Positions 1-6,677 of a DNA stretch of 6,734 nucleotides are shown here, piece by piece. Positions within the stretch are counted from its first letter, which is position 1; the number at the start of each line of letters is the position of its first letter. This DNA is from an uncultured Megamonas sp. (GTDB lineage: Bacteria > Bacillota > Negativicutes > Selenomonadales > Selenomonadaceae). The translations under genes were made by a program, and so were the position numbers. The notes beneath the pieces were generated by a model, which made no database searches, was not told the origin of the DNA, and worked only from the letters and a program-made list of their open reading frames with translations. The DNA is taken from NCBI GenBank assembly GCA_900554895.1, contig USIX01000121.1, forward strand, positions 1 through 6,734. The letters run 5' to 3'.

Positions 1-1135
1 TATCCGCTCCTTTAAAGCAGGAACCGAATTCTTTACGCAAAAGCTGCGTTCTCGTATAGCGATGCGGCTGAAAAGCTACGATAAGACGTTTCGGTTCTGT
101 CTGTTTAGCCGCTTTTATCGTCGTCTGTATTTCCGTAGGATGATGCGCATAATCATCGACAATCCATACATCTTCATTTCTGAATTTAGTTTGAAAACGC
201 CGTTTTGTTCCTGAAAATACGGTAAAGCCTTCGGCAATCGTTTTAATGGATAAACCGAGTTTATGGCATACGGCAATTGTTGCCAGTGCATTCAGCACAT
301 TGTGTCTGCCGGGAATATTAAGTGTAACAGCGCCTAGTTTTTCGCCTTTATATACTACAGTAAAAGTAGTCTGCGGTCCGTCTGTAACAATATCTGTAGC
401 CGTATAATCAGCTTCATGCTCCAATGCGTAGGAAATATACTGACGGTCAATCTGCTTCGTGATATTTCTAATATTTTCATTATCAAAGCACAATACGGCA
501 AGACCGTTTTCTTTATCCAAATTCTGTATAAACTGAACAAACGCCTTGATAATATTTTCCATTGAACCGTAATGGTCCATATGGTCATCTTCAATATTCG
601 TCACAACGGCTATATGCGGATAGAATTTCAGGAATGAACCGTCACTTTCATCGGCTTCCGCTACAAGATAATCGGATTTGCCAAGTTTAGCATTACCGTT
701 TAAATAATCAACAAAACCGCCGATTAAAATCGTCGGGTCAATACCGGCATGTTCCAGTACAACACTTATCATGGAAGAAGTCGTCGTTTTGCCATGAGCT
801 CCCGCTACGGCAATGCCTTTTGCCGCATTGAGCAGAAAAGCCAGAATGTCGGAACGGTGAAATATTTTAAGACCAAGTTTTTTCGCTTGCACAAGTTCAG
901 GATTATCCTGATGAATAGCGGAAGAAAGCACTATAGCATCCTTTCCTTCCACATTGGTGCTGTCGTGTCCCTTATAAACAGTTGCACCTTTAGCGCGCAA
1001 TTTCTGTACAACTTCCGAATCACTCAAATCGGAACCGGAAATTTCATAACCTTTATCCAGCATAACTTCTGCAATGGCGCTCATACCCACTCCGCCAATG
1101 CCGACAAAATGTAATTTTCTTATATTTTCAAGCAC
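1..1135 (-). CDS. murC: UDP-N-acetylmuramate--L-alanine ligase MurC (3' end cut off by window edge)
   Basis: MurC is the cytoplasmic ATP-dependent ligase that adds L-alanine to UDP-MurNAc, the first amino acid of the peptidoglycan stem peptide. The frame is open from GTG at 1135 to the left edge: 378 codons, so roughly the last 80 residues of a usual 450-470 aa MurC lie outside. Visible motifs in order: the N-terminal nucleotide-binding loop FVGIGGVGMSA (residues 10-20), the ATP P-loop GAHGKTTT (112-119), AEADESDGSF (159-168), NIEDDHMDHY (180-189), GRHNVLNALA (276-285), and the C-terminal domain motifs DDYAHHPTE (327-335) and AFQPHRYTR (354-362). The start is GTG because an in-frame TAG lies directly before it, and the next ATG (codon 18) would remove the glycine loop. 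AAGGAG lies 9 bases upstream. The gene follows murG after 23 bases and is probably co-transcribed. No internal stop or frameshift was found on full translation. Confidence 0.97.
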   Translation of the reverse strand, partial: MLENIRKLHFVGIGGVGMSAIAEVMLDKGYEISGSDLSDSEVVQKLRAKGATVYKGHDSTNVEGKDAIVLSSAIHQDNPELVQAKKLGLKIFHRSDILAFLLNAAKGIAVAGAHGKTTTSSMISVVLEHAGIDPTILIGGFVDYLNGNAKLGKSDYLVAEADESDGSFLKFYPHIAVVTNIEDDHMDHYGSMENIIKAFVQFIQNLDKENGLAVLCFDNENIRNITKQIDRQYISYALEHEADYTATDIVTDGPQTTFTVVYKGEKLGAVTLNIPGRHNVLNALATIAVCHKLGLSIKTIAEGFTVFSGTKRRFQTKFRNEDVWIVDDYAHHPTEIQTTIKAAKQTEPKRLIVAFQPHRYTRTQLLRKEFGSCFKGAD

Positions 1136-1152
1136 CTAAGGACACTCCTTAT
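1136..1152 (-). promoter_or_regulatory. murC ribosome-binding site inside a small hairpin
   Basis: In the murG-murC gap the transcript reads TAAGGA-GTG-TCCTTA, a perfect 6-bp inverted repeat (1146-1151 with 1137-1142) around a 3-base loop. The Shine-Dalgarno core AAGGAG (1150-1145) lies in the left arm and loop, 9 bases before the GTG start of murC. The inverted repeat and the SD are seen directly. That the hairpin lowers free initiation at murC and is opened by ribosomes ending at the murG stop (1159-1161) is inference. Confidence 0.55.
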
Positions 1153-1158
1153 CTGTTT

Positions 1159-2274
1159 TCATTGTTTATTTTCAGCTAAAGCCACAATCATTTCCGCAAT
1201 CGTCTGCGCTGCATTCGGCTTGCCCATAGCACGGCTTGCCTGCGCCATTTCCTGCAGTGTATTCTCACTGGACAACATCTGCTCCAAAGTTTCAATCAGT
1301 ATGTCGCCGGTTAAATCCCTATTGAGAATTACATGACTTGCTCCGTTTTTTTCCAGTTCACGCGCATTGAACTCCTGGTGGTTTTCTGCCGCAAACGGAT
1401 ACGGGATAAGCACTGACGGAACACCGCGTGCCGTCAGTTCCGCAAGGCTGGTCGCTCCGGAGCGGAAAACAGCTATATCCGCTGCCGCCAGAGCTTTCGG
1501 CATATCGTACAAATATGGATATACGACAAGATTATCAGCTTTCTGCAAATCAAGTCCTATTTCTTCCAGACCGTTTTTAACAAAATCATATTCCGTTTTA
1601 CCCGTAACGTGCATAATCTGCACACGGTAATTATTAGCAAAATGTTTATGCACTTTCAACATTGCCTTATTAATGCTGTGCGCGCCGCGGCTGCCACCGG
1701 AAACAAGAATAGTCTTTTTGAACGGGTCCAGTGAAAATTCCATTAATCCTTCATCACGTGTACTTAGTAAAATATCATCTCGAATGGGATTACCCGTAAA
1801 TACTGTTTTTTCTGCCGGAAAATATTTGGCGGCACGTTCATAGCCGACGGCTATCTTATTAACGAATTTTGCCAGAATTTTATTTGTAACACCCGGAATG
1901 GCATTCTGTTCCTGAATAAGTGACGGCACTCCCATCAATGCCGCTGCCATCAGAATAGGACCGCATACATATCCGCCTGTACCAATAGCGACATCCGGCT
2001 TGAATTTTTTTACAATACTGCGCGCTTTAACAAGCGAGCCGAGCGCTTTGCCCAGTACAACAAAATTTTTTGCCGTCAAATGACGTTCAAAACCGCTTAT
2101 CTCCAATGTAGCAAACGGTATCTGTTCACGCGGAATAATATCCGCTTCTAGACCTTTTTTCGTACCGACATACAGAAACTGTGCATCCGGTACCAATTTT
2201 TTTATATTATTTATCAAAGTAATTGCCGGATAAATATGGCCACCCGTGCCGCCACCGGATACAATTATTCTCAT
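1159..2274 (-). CDS. murG: MurG: UDP-GlcNAc:lipid I GlcNAc transferase (lipid II synthase)
   Basis: MurG is a GT-B-fold peripheral membrane glycosyltransferase on the inner face of the cytoplasmic membrane. It transfers GlcNAc from UDP-GlcNAc to lipid I, giving lipid II. With the start used here the protein is 371 aa, normal for the family. The N-terminal acceptor-side glycine loop SGGGTGGH is at residues 6-13, the second glycine loop VSGGSRGA at about 191-198, and the UDP-GlcNAc-binding segment RSGATSLAE at 271-279, followed by PYPFAAENHQEFNA at 291-304. An in-frame ATG at 2295 overlaps the murD stop (ATGA) and would add MSERGNQ. I prefer ATG 2274 because AGAGGA sits 6 bases before it and because MurG proteins normally start just before the glycine loop. 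The 2295 start cannot be excluded. The gene lies between murD and murC, and no ftsW intervenes. Confidence 0.97.
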   Translation of the reverse strand: MRIIVSGGGTGGHIYPAITLINNIKKLVPDAQFLYVGTKKGLEADIIPREQIPFATLEISGFERHLTAKNFVVLGKALGSLVKARSIVKKFKPDVAIGTGGYVCGPILMAAALMGVPSLIQEQNAIPGVTNKILAKFVNKIAVGYERAAKYFPAEKTVFTGNPIRDDILLSTRDEGLMEFSLDPFKKTILVSGGSRGAHSINKAMLKVHKHFANNYRVQIMHVTGKTEYDFVKNGLEEIGLDLQKADNLVVYPYLYDMPKALAAADIAVFRSGATSLAELTARGVPSVLIPYPFAAENHQEFNARELEKNGASHVILNRDLTGDILIETLEQMLSSENTLQEMAQASRAMGKPNAAQTIAEMIVALAENKQ

Positions 2275-2280
2275 CTGATT

Positions 2281-2286
2281 TCCTCT
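2281..2286 (-). promoter_or_regulatory. murG ribosome-binding site deciding the start
   Basis: The minus strand reads AGAGGA, then AATCAG, then ATG at 2274, which is good Shine-Dalgarno spacing. The alternative ATG at 2295 is preceded by murD codons AATGAATTGAA without a purine-rich SD core. This supports the shorter MurG beginning MRIIVSGGG. Confidence 0.65.
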
Positions 2287-2291
2287 TTCGC

Positions 2292-3656
2292 TCATTTCAA
2301 TTCATTAACGATACGCTTAAAATCGCGGCCGCGCGCTTCATAACCGTCATACATGTCAAAACTTGCACATGCCGGTGATAAAAGCACTACCTGCGGAGCT
2401 TTTGCTTCATTATAAGCCATTTCTACAGCCTTTTCCATAGAATAACCTGCTTCAAGAATATTTTTTGCCGGATAATCATGCTTTAACGCTTCTTCTTTAA
2501 AACGCTCCGCACCGTCGCCGACTAAAATCAATTTATCCACCCGTTCATTAACAAGTGCATAAAATTCGTCAAGCGGCGTTTTTTTATCATCGCCACCGGC
2601 AATCAGTATAATATGGTGGAAAGTACCGATAGCCTTGTTGGCTGCTTCCGGATTTGTCGCTTTAGAGTCATTGTAGTATGTTACACCGTTTAAAGTTCTG
2701 ACCGGCTCAATACGATGTTCCACCGGCGCAAAATTTTTCAGTACCTGTGCCATTTTTGCCGTATCGCCGCCGGCTAAAAATGCCAGTGATAGCGCAGCCA
2801 GTGCATTTTCCACATTATGCGAGCCTTTTATCTGCATTTCATCGACGCCGCAAATTATATGCAGCATTCCATGCCAACGGATAACAAGCTTTCCATCTTT
2901 GACAAACGCACCTTCCTCCAGTTCTTGACTGCTACTGAAAAAACAAATAGTACTGTTTGCCCTTTGAGCCATGGAACGAGTACGTTCATCATCATAATTA
3001 AGTACCAGAAAATCATCTTCTGTATGATGAGCAAATACCTTTTCTTTTTCAGCCTGATAAACATCCATTGTCTTATGACGTGCCAGATGGTCCGGCGTTA
3101 CATTTAAAACAGCCGCGCCTTTTGTCGTAAATTCGCTGGAGGCTTCCATCTGATAACTGGAAATTTCCGCTACGATACAGCCGTTTGCACCGATACGGCT
3201 GCATTCTTCACACAGCGGCGTACCGATATTGCCGCCGATACCGACATTATACGGACCGTAAATTGTTTTCATCAATTCACCGAGCAGCATTGTAGTCGTC
3301 GTCTTGCCGTTTGTACCTGTTACTGCAAAAATAGGCGCCTTCGTCAATCTGTAGGCAAATTCAACTTCACTGATAATCGGCACTTTCTGACCTACTTTTT
3401 CTAAAATAGGAATATGCCGCGGCACTGCAGGAGAAATAATCACCAAATCCGCATCATCGAACAATTCTTCCGTCTGCTTTCCTAGAACGATTTTAACCCC
3501 TGCATCTTTAAGCGGTTTTAAATCATGCTTTTCTTCTACTTTTTCATTGGCATCGCTCATAATTACGTCTGCACCGAATTTTTTCGCCAGTTTTGCTGCC
3601 GCAAAACCGCTGATGCCGGCACCGACTACAATGACTTTTTTATTATTCAAATCCAT
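2292..3656 (-). CDS. murD: UDP-N-acetylmuramoyl-L-alanine--D-glutamate ligase MurD
   Basis: MurD is the cytoplasmic ATP-dependent ligase that adds D-glutamate to UDP-MurNAc-L-Ala. The 454-aa product has the usual three Mur-ligase domains. The N-terminal Rossmann-like loop GAGISG is at residues 12-17, the central ATPase P-loop GTNGKTTT at 114-121, and the likely carbamylated lysine in YQAEK is K204 by family position. HNVENALAA is at 280-288. The C-terminal domain has NDSKATNPEA at 329-338 and LLSPACASFD at 425-434, followed by the usual RG-x-x-F pattern. An upstream in-frame ATG at 3677 would add MDFGEDK. ATG 3656 is preferred because GGAGAA lies 6 bases before it and MurD proteins start close to the nucleotide loop. 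The gene follows mraY after an 81-base gap, and its stop codon lies 17 bases before the preferred murG start. Confidence 0.97.
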   Translation of the reverse strand: MDLNNKKVIVVGAGISGFAAAKLAKKFGADVIMSDANEKVEEKHDLKPLKDAGVKIVLGKQTEELFDDADLVIISPAVPRHIPILEKVGQKVPIISEVEFAYRLTKAPIFAVTGTNGKTTTTMLLGELMKTIYGPYNVGIGGNIGTPLCEECSRIGANGCIVAEISSYQMEASSEFTTKGAAVLNVTPDHLARHKTMDVYQAEKEKVFAHHTEDDFLVLNYDDERTRSMAQRANSTICFFSSSQELEEGAFVKDGKLVIRWHGMLHIICGVDEMQIKGSHNVENALAALSLAFLAGGDTAKMAQVLKNFAPVEHRIEPVRTLNGVTYYNDSKATNPEAANKAIGTFHHIILIAGGDDKKTPLDEFYALVNERVDKLILVGDGAERFKEEALKHDYPAKNILEAGYSMEKAVEMAYNEAKAPQVVLLSPACASFDMYDGYEARGRDFKRIVNELK

Positions 3657-3737
3657 TTTATCTTCTCCAAAATCCATATTTTACGTATTGCACTGATAAA
3701 AACATTTAACCCAGCAATACAATACTTTTTTTAATTA
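3657..3737 (-). other. mraY-murD intergenic gap with an inverted repeat
   Basis: These 81 bases are the only sizeable gap in the cluster. They are AT-rich and hold the murD ribosome-binding site. They also contain a 7-bp inverted repeat, GTATTGC (3685-3691) and GCAATAC (3714-3720), separated by 22 bases. On the minus (gene) strand the right arm of the stem is followed by GTAAAATATGG, not a U-tract, so this is not an intrinsic terminator for the operon. On the plus strand a run of seven T (3726-3732) lies 5 bases after the stem, which would at best be a weak terminator for antisense transcription. I see no convincing -35/-10 pair. Confidence 0.4.
3663..3668 (-). promoter_or_regulatory. murD ribosome-binding site deciding the start
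   Basis: The minus strand reads GGAGAA-GATAAA-ATG, with the ATG at 3656. The alternative in-frame ATG at 3677 is preceded by CAATACGTAAAAT, which has no SD core. The SD therefore supports the shorter protein beginning MDLNNKKVIVVGAG. Confidence 0.65.
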
Positions 3738-4712
3738 TTAACTGAGGTGCAGTGTAAGCATTGCCAGTATGCAGAATATCAGTTCCGCCGTCCAAAATGA
3801 CCATACTACACGTGTTTCCGACCAGCCTTTAAGCTCGAAATGATGATGAATAGGACTCATTAAAAATACACGCTTGCCTGTCGTTTTAAAAGATGTTACC
3901 TGAATTATAACCGACAATGTTTCTATAACAAACAGTCCGCCCAGAATAATCAGCAGCAGCTCCGTTTTCGTCAAAATGCCCAGTGCCGCCAATACACCGC
4001 CAAGTGCAAGCGAACCTGTATCTCCCATGAATACCTTGGCAGGATGATAATTGAATTTTAAAAATGCTGCACAGGCACCGAAGCTAGCAAAACTGAATAT
4101 TGCCAGATTGGTTTTACCAAAATAAAGACAAACAGCTACAAAACCTAATGATGCTACTGCCATAGAACCTGCTGCCAATCCGTCCAGTCCGTCTGTCAAA
4201 TTTACGGCATTGGTCGTACCGACCAGCACACCGATTACAAGTACATAATAAAACCATCCTATATCATATGATTTCCCGAGAAACGGTATCCAAACATCCT
4301 GTGTAAGTCCCGTATAATTTATACCGATATACGTCACGATAAGTGCAATAATAAGCTGTCCCAAAAATTTCTGCTTTGCTTTAAGGCCAAGATTACGCTT
4401 TAAAACTACTTTAATATAATCGTCCAGAAAACCGAGAACAAAATGGCCGAGCATAACAAACAGTGCCAACCCGATTTCAATACTCCAATCGGCAAAAATC
4501 AGTGTAGCTATCGTTATACCTGCGATAATCATAATACCGCCCATCGTCGGCGTTCCTGATTTTGCCTGATGGCTTTTTGGCCCTTCCTCACGAATACTCT
4601 GTCCGAATTTCAGCTTGTGCAGCTCCGGTATCAAAAACGGTCCCGTTACTAAAACCACAAGGGCAGCTGCAAGTGCTGCCCAAAACATATTAAGATTAAA
4701 AATCTCCATCAT
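3738..4712 (-). CDS. mraY: Phospho-N-acetylmuramoyl-pentapeptide-transferase MraY
   Basis: MraY is the integral membrane enzyme that moves phospho-MurNAc-pentapeptide from UDP to undecaprenyl phosphate, making lipid I. The 324-aa protein is full length for the family and strongly hydrophobic, with about ten membrane segments; the first spans about residues 9-28. Diagnostic motifs: GPKSHQAKSGTPTMGG (44-59), the Asp pair in LDDYIKV (96-102), NLTDGLDGLAAG (171-182), GDTGS (230-234) and the cytoplasmic histidine motif SPIHHHFEL (286-294), typical of MraY rather than WecA-type homologues. ATG 4712 overlaps the murF stop as ATGA, so translation is probably coupled. GGAG lies 11 bases upstream, a rather long spacing. 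A second ATG follows immediately (codon 2) and could also be used. Confidence 0.98.
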   Translation of the reverse strand: MMEIFNLNMFWAALAAALVVLVTGPFLIPELHKLKFGQSIREEGPKSHQAKSGTPTMGGIMIIAGITIATLIFADWSIEIGLALFVMLGHFVLGFLDDYIKVVLKRNLGLKAKQKFLGQLIIALIVTYIGINYTGLTQDVWIPFLGKSYDIGWFYYVLVIGVLVGTTNAVNLTDGLDGLAAGSMAVASLGFVAVCLYFGKTNLAIFSFASFGACAAFLKFNYHPAKVFMGDTGSLALGGVLAALGILTKTELLLIILGGLFVIETLSVIIQVTSFKTTGKRVFLMSPIHHHFELKGWSETRVVWSFWTAELIFCILAMLTLHLS

Positions 4713-6097
4713 TTATATTCATTCTCCAGCAATTCAATTATTTTTTCCATGTGCATTCCATGTGAACCCTTGAATAAAACCGTGTCTCCTTTTTGCAGAA
4801 CTTTTTTCAGAACGGCTACGGCCGCTTCATGACTTTCACATTCATAAACCTGCTCCATACCAAGCTCACGTGCCTTAACTGCCGTATTTTCAGTAAGCTT
4901 TCCTCTCGTTATAAGCACTGATACGCCTGCTTCTTGAGCCTGCTGTGCAATAGCTTCATGCGCAGCCGTTTCCACGCTGCCGAGTTCGAACATATCGCCC
5001 ATCACGAGAATTTTACGGCCATTTGCTACCTGTGCCAGATTTTTAAGCGCCGCCCTTGTCGAAGCGGGGCTGGCATTATAGGCATCATTAATAATACTGA
5101 AATCACCGATTTTCCTGTATTCAAAACGCATTGCCGTCGGCCTGAACGAAGATAGTCCTTTCTGCATTTCCTCAATCGTAAGACCGCATGCGTAACCTAC
5201 TGCAAGTGCCGCCAAACAGTTGTATACATTATGAATACCGAACATATTCAAAGTGAAATGTGCCATCTTTTCGCCGACAATCGCTTCAAATTCCGTTTTG
5301 CCGTCTTCTGTTTTTATATCAAAAGCTTTCACATCAGCAGCACGATTTATGCCGAAATACACAGCATGCGCTTTTGTTATTTCATGCATTTTTGCCACAT
5401 GTTCATCATCAGCATTTAAAATAACTTTGCCGTTGATTTCAATCGCCTGTGCCATTTCACCCTTTGCTTTGGCAATATTTTCTATCGTGCCCAGTAATTC
5501 CAAATGTGTTTCACCGACATTAGTGATAACGCCGATTGTCGGTCTTGCTATTTCCGTCAATGCCTTAATCTGACCGAGACCGCGCATACCCATTTCCACA
5601 ACTGCCGCATCATGAGTTTTATTAATCTGCAGAAGCGTCATCGGCAAGCCGATTTCATTGTTAAAATTAGCCTGCGTTTTAAGCACATTCCATTTACCGG
5701 AAAGCACTGCTGCCGTTAAATCCTTTGTCGTCGTCTTGCCGTTTGAACCGGTAATGCCGATTACCGGAATGGAAAATTTGCTGCGCCAGAATTTTGCCAA
5801 ATCCTGATAAGCCTTTAGCGTATCCTCTACAGCTAAAACATCAATATCCACATCTTCCAAAAGCGATACATCATAATCTTTATTCACAATTGCACCGATT
5901 GCACCCTTTTGAGCCGCCTGGGCAATAAAATCATGACCGTCGAATTTTTCACCCTTCAAAGCAACAAACAGCATGCCTTCTTCCACTTTGCGTGTATCCG
6001 TTGTAACACCGCCGAAAACCGACGATGCAGTCAGTTTCTTCAAAACGGCATTTGTTGCCTGCATGACCTGCGTCAGTGTAAATTGAAAATCAGCCAT
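4709..6097 (-). CDS. murF: UDP-N-acetylmuramoyl-tripeptide--D-alanyl-D-alanine ligase MurF
   Basis: MurF is the cytoplasmic ATP-dependent ligase that joins D-Ala-D-Ala to the UDP-MurNAc-tripeptide, finishing the pentapeptide. The 462-aa protein is of normal length. Motifs: TDTR (33-36) in the N-terminal substrate-binding domain; the P-loop GITGSNGKTTTKD (114-126); TQANFNNEIGLP (141-152), a MurF hallmark; GETHLE (195-200); the probable carbamylated lysine in AKAKGEM (K212 by family position); FGIHNVYN (286-293); INDAYNASP (336-344), another MurF hallmark; and FKGSHGMHMEK (442-452). In that last motif a His stands where many homologues have Arg, which I regard as a tolerated variant. The gene overlaps murE by 8 bases (ATGGCTGA) and mraY by 4 bases, so all three are probably translationally coupled. 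Confidence 0.98.
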   Translation of the reverse strand: MADFQFTLTQVMQATNAVLKKLTASSVFGGVTTDTRKVEEGMLFVALKGEKFDGHDFIAQAAQKGAIGAIVNKDYDVSLLEDVDIDVLAVEDTLKAYQDLAKFWRSKFSIPVIGITGSNGKTTTKDLTAAVLSGKWNVLKTQANFNNEIGLPMTLLQINKTHDAAVVEMGMRGLGQIKALTEIARPTIGVITNVGETHLELLGTIENIAKAKGEMAQAIEINGKVILNADDEHVAKMHEITKAHAVYFGINRAADVKAFDIKTEDGKTEFEAIVGEKMAHFTLNMFGIHNVYNCLAALAVGYACGLTIEEMQKGLSSFRPTAMRFEYRKIGDFSIINDAYNASPASTRAALKNLAQVANGRKILVMGDMFELGSVETAAHEAIAQQAQEAGVSVLITRGKLTENTAVKARELGMEQVYECESHEAAVAVLKKVLQKGDTVLFKGSHGMHMEKIIELLENEYK

Positions 6098-6677
6098 TTA
6101 ACTTCCTCCTAATTGCTTCAATAGCAACTTCCTTATCATCAAAATGAATTGTTCCTGTTTTTAAAATCTGATAGTTTTCGTGACCTTTACCTGCTATCAG
6201 TACAATATCATCTGTCTGTGCCAGTTCAATCGCACGGAAAATCGCCTGTCGTCTGTCAGTGATTTTTTCATGAAAATTACCGTGCAGTGCAGGAAGTACA
6301 CCTTCTTCCACTTCCGTCAAAATAAATTCCGGGTCTTCTGTACGCGGATTATCGGAAGTTGCAATTACTACATCTGCCAACTGTGCCGCAATGCGTCCCA
6401 TAATCGGACGTTTTGTTCTGTCACGGTCACCGCCGCAGCCGAACACTACAATTAAACGGTTCTTCGCAATTTCCCGCGCTGTTTTCAGCACATTTTCCAA
6501 ACCGTCCGGTGTATGTGCATAATCGACAATGACGCTAAAATCCTGTCCTTGGCGTACAAGCTCAAAACGGCCTGCCACCGCTTCAAAATTTTCCAGAGTT
6601 TCTTTTATGATGGCAGGAGAAATGTGTTCTGCCAGTGCCGCACCTATTACACCCAAAATATTATACACATTGAACAT
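6090..6677 (-). CDS. murE: UDP-N-acetylmuramoyl-tripeptide synthetase MurE, C-terminal part only (meso-DAP type)
   Basis: MurE adds the third stem-peptide residue. Only about 195 of roughly 490 residues are present: the end of the central domain (FNVYNILG, residues 2-9 of this fragment) and the whole C-terminal domain. That domain shows VDYAHTPDGLENVL (51-64), FGCGGDRDRTKRP (79-91), DNPR (109-112) and GKGHENYQ (163-170). DNPR and the Gly and Glu of GKGHE are the known meso-diaminopimelate-selecting residues, so the substrate is probably DAP, not lysine. The P-loop and N-terminal domain are missing, so this piece could not work alone. The ATG at 6677 is just an internal Met of the family motif (TGMFNVYN) and has no Shine-Dalgarno. 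Upstream, T-G codons still match the family, then an in-frame TAA (6684-6686) interrupts. The gene is either broken by rearrangement here or the edge sequence is chimeric. It overlaps murF by 8 bases. Confidence 0.9.
   Translation of the reverse strand: MFNVYNILGVIGAALAEHISPAIIKETLENFEAVAGRFELVRQGQDFSVIVDYAHTPDGLENVLKTAREIAKNRLIVVFGCGGDRDRTKRPIMGRIAAQLADVVIATSDNPRTEDPEFILTEVEEGVLPALHGNFHEKITDRRQAIFRAIELAQTDDIVLIAGKGHENYQILKTGTIHFDDKEVAIEAIRRKLNG
6103..6110 (-). promoter_or_regulatory. murF ribosome-binding site within the end of murE
   Basis: The minus strand reads AGGAGGAA-GTTAA-ATG, the strongest Shine-Dalgarno in the window. It lies inside the last murE codons, where it encodes the Arg-Arg-Lys near the C-terminus. 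This fixes the murF start at 6097 and fits translation that can initiate efficiently while murE is still being read. Confidence 0.8.

Noticed and set aside
355..594. Minus-strand 79-codon open frame
   Set aside because: It is an alternate reading frame inside murC, whose own frame is intact through this region.
749..1114. Plus-strand 121-codon open frame
   Set aside because: It lies entirely antisense to murC, which carries full family motifs there. It has no SD and no recognisable domain.
3685..3732. Intrinsic terminator between mraY and murD
   Set aside because: On the gene strand no U-tract follows the stem. On the plus strand the stem is short, AT-rich, has a large loop and is separated from the T-run by 5 bases.
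3657..3737. Internal promoter for murD
   Set aside because: Candidate pairs such as TTGTAT with TTATCA, or a lone TAAAAT close to the start codon, are poor or badly placed. Such matches are expected by chance in AT-rich DNA.
5253..5573. Plus-strand 106-codon open frame, and overlapping shorter ones nearby
   Set aside because: They are antisense to conserved murF motifs and have Cys/Phe/Ser-rich composition typical of a reverse-strand shadow.
6180..6455. Plus-strand 91-codon open frame
   Set aside because: It is antisense to the MurE C-terminal domain and has no family features.
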